10,666 nucleotides of DNA, from positions 1 through 10,666 of the forward strand of contig VGAV01000051.1 of assembly GCA_016870695.1 (NCBI GenBank). Reading direction: 5' to 3'. Positions 8,059-10,666 of this stretch are shown piece after piece; positions within the stretch are counted from its first letter, which is position 1, and each line of letters opens with the position of its first letter. The notes under the pieces are model-generated. The model did no database searches. It was given only the letters and a program-made list of their open reading frames with translations, and had not been told where the DNA came from. This DNA comes from Actinomycetota bacterium. Its GTDB lineage: Bacteria > Actinomycetota > Actinomycetes > Actinomycetales > Microbacteriaceae. The position numbers and the translations under genes are program-made.

Positions 8059-9521
8059 TCGGTGTCTCCGTACGTCGAAGCGGCGAGGCCGCGGAAGGCA
8101 GGCGACGCGGTGGCGTCGCGGGAGTCGGATGCCGCGACCCCGACATCCCGCGCGAGCAGGTCGTCGACGGTCTCGCCGCGGACGATCACACGGGCGCGGC
8201 CGTCGCGCACGGCGACCACGGGCGGGCGGGGGGTGTAGTTGTAGTTGCTCGCGAGCGAGAAGCAGTAGGCGCCGGTGGCGGGGACGCCGAGCAGGTCGCC
8301 GGGCGTGACGTCGCCGGGCAGGTACTCGGCGTCGACGACGATATCGCCGGACTCGCAGTGGTGGCCGACGACGCGGGACAGCGCGGGCGTCGCGTCGCTC
8401 GTGCGCGAGACGATGCGGGCCGAGTAGTGCGCGCCGTAGAGCGCCGTGCGAGCGTTGTCGCTCATGCCCCCGTCGACGCTCACGTAGGCGCGGTCCAGGT
8501 CGTCGCCGACCGGCACGGTCTTGACCGTGCCGACCTCGTAGAGGGTCACCCCGGCCTGGCCGACGATCACGCGCCCGGGCTCGCAGGCGATGTCAGGCAT
8601 CGGGATGCCGCGGACGGCGCACTCGTCGGCGACCGCGTCGACGATGCCGTCGGCGATCTCCTCGATCGGCCGCGGCGCGTCGACGGAGGTGTACGAGATG
8701 CCGAAGCCGCCGCCCACGTTCAGCAGCGGGATGTCTCCCCCGGCGAGCAGCTCCGCGTGCAGGTCGACCAGGCGCGCGGCGGACTCGCGGAAGCCGGCGA
8801 CGTCGAAGATCTGCGAGCCGATGTGGGCATGCAGTCCGACGAAGCGCAGGCTCGGCAGCTCCCGGATGCGCGCGACGGCCGCGGCCGCACCGGCGAGCGG
8901 GAAGCCGAACTTCTGGTCCTCGTGGGCGGTGGCGAGGAACTCGTGCGTCTCGGCGTGCACGCCCGTGCGGACGCGGACGAGCACCGACTGAACGGCGCCG
9001 CGGCGGTCGGCGATGGCGGCGAGCCGCTCGATCTCGATGGCGCTGTCGACGATGATCGTGCCGATGCCGACCTCGACGGCCCGCTCGAGCTCGTCGACCC
9101 GCTTGTTGTTGCCGTGGAACCCGAGGCGGGCCGGGTCGGCCCCGGCGGCCAGCGCCACCTCGAGCTCTCCCCGGGTGCACACGTCGACGGCCAGGCCCTC
9201 GTCGGCGACCCAGCGGACGACCTCGGTCGAGAGGAAGGCCTTGCCGGCGTAGTAAACGCGCGCCGACACGCCGTGGCGGGCGGCCGCGGACGAGAAGGCC
9301 TCCCGGGCCCGTCGCGCGTGCGCGCGCACCTCGTCCTCGTCGAGCACGTAGAGCGGGGTGCCGAAGCAGTCGCGCAGGTCGAGGACGGAGACCCCGCCGA
9401 TCTCGACGGAGCCGTCGTCGACGCGATGCGCGGACGCGGGCCACACGGGGGCGACGAGCTCGTTGGCCTCGGCCGGGGCGAGGAGCCACGCGGGCACGGG
9501 CGCGGAGTGCGAGGCGGACAC
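8055..9521 (-). CDS. lysA: Diaminopimelate decarboxylase
   Basis: LysA is a fold-type III PLP enzyme that decarboxylates meso-diaminopimelate to L-lysine, the last step of lysine synthesis. From GTG 9519-9521 the product is 488 residues. The PLP lysine is Lys94 in VYYAGKAF. Then come HGNNK, the HAHIGSQIF segment, the phosphate-binding GGGFG at 270-274, CEPGR, and CESGD with catalytic Cys389 from the partner subunit, followed by GAYCFSLASNYNY. The start is uncertain: in-frame GTGs at 9566 and 9575 also exist, and none of the three has a proper ribosome-binding site. I chose 9521 because homologues align from about PAWLLAP, and the extra 18 residues from 9575 look unlike the family. The gene heads the operon and ends in an ATGA overlap with hom. 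In M. tuberculosis argS precedes lysA; here it does not. Confidence 0.95.
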   Translation of the reverse strand: MSASHSAPVPAWLLAPAEANELVAPVWPASAHRVDDGSVEIGGVSVLDLRDCFGTPLYVLDEDEVRAHARRAREAFSSAAARHGVSARVYYAGKAFLSTEVVRWVADEGLAVDVCTRGELEVALAAGADPARLGFHGNNKRVDELERAVEVGIGTIIVDSAIEIERLAAIADRRGAVQSVLVRVRTGVHAETHEFLATAHEDQKFGFPLAGAAAAVARIRELPSLRFVGLHAHIGSQIFDVAGFRESAARLVDLHAELLAGGDIPLLNVGGGFGISYTSVDAPRPIEEIADGIVDAVADECAVRGIPMPDIACEPGRVIVGQAGVTLYEVGTVKTVPVGDDLDRAYVSVDGGMSDNARTALYGAHYSARIVSRTSDATPALSRVVGHHCESGDIVVDAEYLPGDVTPGDLLGVPATGAYCFSLASNYNYTPRPPVVAVRDGRARVIVRGETVDDLLARDVGVAASDSRDATASPAFRGLAASTYGDTE

Positions 9522-9590
9522 GGAGGGACCAATCGGTTTTGCGGCGACGCGACGGCCGCGGATCACGGCACCCACCCCCGCGGGGCGTCA

Positions 9591-9658
9591 CGCGGCGGGC
9601 AGTCCTTGCAGTCTAGGGCACGACGTATGCCGTCCCGGTCCCGCGTCTGCCCGCCGCG
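9591..9658. repeat. 12-bp perfect inverted repeat around the lysA promoter
   Basis: The arm cgcggcgggcag (9591-9602) is matched exactly by ctgcccgccgcg (9647-9658), with 44 bases between them that contain the TAGACT element. One arm lies upstream of the -10 and the other just past the predicted transcription start. It could be paired operator half-sites or a long-loop stem ending transcription from the upstream remnant gene. There is no T-run. The rest of the 147-base gap (9522-9668) shows nothing else I can name. Confidence 0.6.
9610..9615 (-). promoter_or_regulatory. Candidate -10 element for the lysA operon
   Basis: The minus strand reads TAGACT, a good match to actinobacterial TANNNT -10 boxes. 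It would start transcription near 9603, about 80 bases before the chosen lysA start. No clear -35 box is present. It sits inside the loop of a 12-bp inverted repeat. Confidence 0.4.
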
Positions 9659-9668
9659 GACCGGCGCG

Positions 9669-10255
9669 TCAGACCTCGAAGCGCCCGTCGCGGACCACCA
9701 GGGTCTGCGGGGTGGAGGAGAGCGTGCCGGAGCGCTCGCTGTTCTGCCACACCCGGACCCGGCTCGGCTCCTGCGCCTCCACGACGAGCCGGTAGCCGTC
9801 GCCGACCGCCGTCCCGTCGAGGGCGGTGACGAGCTTGTCGTGCGTGTCGTCGCCGTTCACGGTCACCGTCCGCAGCTCGGTGCCGTCGGCATCCTGGACC
9901 GTGATCTTGTAATACGGCTTGCCCGTGAAGTACTCGTGCAGCACCTCGCCGGTGGAGGTGGCGACGAGGCGCGAGCCGTCGCGGCTGATGCCGAGCCGCG
10001 CCCGGTGGGCTGGGGGTCGCTGTGCGAGAAGGCCCGGTTCTCGAGGCCGCTCGTCGCGCTCTGGCTGCCGTGGGGCAGCGCGATCACCCGGGTCGACGCA
10101 CCCGTGTCGTCGTGCACCACGACGGCGGGCTCGCGGATCTCGAAGGCCGTGACCGCGCCGCCGGACGCCGAGCTGACGCTCAGGGTGCCGGAGGCGGCGG
10201 CGGCGCCGCTCCGCACGCGCATCGTGGTGCGGTACCGTCCCTCGCTGTCCGTCAC
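9669..10255 (-). pseudogene. Frameshifted remnant: Ig-like segment plus putative mucin/carbohydrate-binding module
   Basis: Two minus-strand frames read as parts of one protein. The upstream frame, from 10255 to about 10005, has a bacterial Ig-like look (SGVTDSEGRYRTTMRV, then TLSVSSASGGAVTAFEI) and runs to AFSHSDPQ. The downstream frame takes over as RLGISRDGSRLVATSTGEV, HEYFTGKPYYKITVQDADG and YRLVVEAQEPSRVRVW, and ends at TGA 9669-9671. The second part resembles the PF03272-type module found in enhancin/M60-like secreted proteins. The frames join at a G5 run (10012-10016): one extra base would give a smooth SDPPAHRARLGISRDG. Protein-like sequence continues upstream of GTG 10255 to the end of the DUF2993 gene, with no signal peptide and no start, so the N-terminus also seems lost. 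The domain call is from memory of motifs and is moderately sure. A sequencing error at the run is possible. Confidence 0.6.
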
Positions 10256-10308
10256 CCCCGACGGCTGGCCGATCTCCCCCTGGTTGCGACGGACTGCGGC
10301 GCGGGGTG

Positions 10309-10666
10309 TCAGCCGCAGGTGCCGTTCTCCTGCAGCGCCGGGTCGACGATGATGCCGCCGTCGATCGCGAGGCCGGCCACGACGTCGCTGCCCTGCACGG
10401 TCACGGAGGTGAGCGTGAGGCCGGCGGGGAGCTGGTCGGCGATGCAGAGGTTCCGTGTGGCCACGAGTCCGTCGGCCAGGCCGCCGAGCTGACCGCGCAG
10501 GCTGTCCGCGTCGATGTCGTTGCCCGCGAGCTGGAAGGAAGTGGGGGTCAGCGTCAGGTCGCCGTCCGCGACCCCCGGGGCGAGCTCGACCCCGATGGGG
10601 ATCGCAAGCCCGAGCACCGTCACCTCGGTGGCGAACTGCAGGTCGGGGGCCGCGATGCTCACGGCG
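10309..10666 (-). CDS. LmeA family phospholipid-binding protein (DUF2993), C-terminal part
   Basis: The frame is open from the right window edge to TGA 10309-10311, giving about 119 residues; the true start lies outside. The repeated beta-strand pattern (LQFATEVTVLGLAIPIGVEL, LTLTPTSFQLAG) and the ending (NLCIADQLPAGLTLTSVTVQ, then a Gly-Thr-Cys near the stop) match the C-terminal half of DUF2993/LmeA proteins. These are secreted or membrane-anchored TULIP-like lipid binders; the mycobacterial member LmeA is linked to lipomannan/LAM mannan elongation. In this genus the function is unknown. The two Cys residues (in LCIAD and GTCG) may form a disulfide, by inference. The 53 bases to the next remnant (10256-10308) contain no new start or terminator. 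Confidence 0.72.
   Translation of the reverse strand, partial: AVSIAAPDLQFATEVTVLGLAIPIGVELAPGVADGDLTLTPTSFQLAGNDIDADSLRGQLGGLADGLVATRNLCIADQLPAGLTLTSVTVQGSDVVAGLAIDGGIIVDPALQENGTCG

Noticed and set aside
9863..10255. Treating the 130-codon frame and the 91-codon frame as two separate small genes
   Set aside because: The last third of the first frame turns into Ser/Arg/Pro noise exactly where the second frame becomes protein-like, which fits one frameshifted gene better than two genes.

Overview
The window is a GC-rich stretch (roughly 70% by eye) from an actinobacterium. It most resembles Microbacteriaceae, possibly Microbacterium, judging from the RF1 and Rho sequences and the Asp/lysine/threonine gene order. 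All genes I can support lie on the minus strand, so transcription runs from high to low coordinates. Most of the window is housekeeping.

Right edge (about 9669-10666): the C-terminal part of an LmeA-like (DUF2993) secreted lipid-binding protein, then a frameshifted and probably N-truncated remnant of a surface protein with an Ig-like segment and a mucin/carbohydrate-binding module. A 147-base gap follows, holding a candidate promoter (TAGACT -10) nested inside a perfect 12-bp inverted repeat.

Centre (4720-9521): a tightly coupled lysine/threonine operon, lysA-hom-thrC-thrB. The junctions are ATGA (4-base overlap), a 1-base gap, and GTGA (4-base overlap). LysA makes lysine from meso-diaminopimelate. 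Hom, ThrB and ThrC take aspartate semialdehyde through homoserine and phosphohomoserine to threonine.

2391-4719: after a 154-base leader comes rho, encoding a 724-residue Rho whose first ~337 residues are low-complexity and show no recognisable Rho_N helical domain. prfA (release factor 1) follows after 3 bases. M. tuberculosis has the order argS-lysA-hom(thrA)-thrC-thrB-rho-rpmE-prfA-hemK; here argS, rpmE and hemK/prmC are missing from their usual places.

Left edge (1-1280): a 312-base intergenic region with two full copies and one decayed copy of a 55-bp imperfect palindrome, then an edge-truncated DUF559 endonuclease-like gene.

The strongest unexplained signal is a short word. GGATGCC/GGCATCC occurs 21 times, 20 of them as the octamer GGATGCCG/CGGCATCC, where base composition predicts only about one octamer. 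It is present in nearly every gene and often forces less-used synonymous codons. I found no defence island, CRISPR array, RNA gene or complete mobile element.
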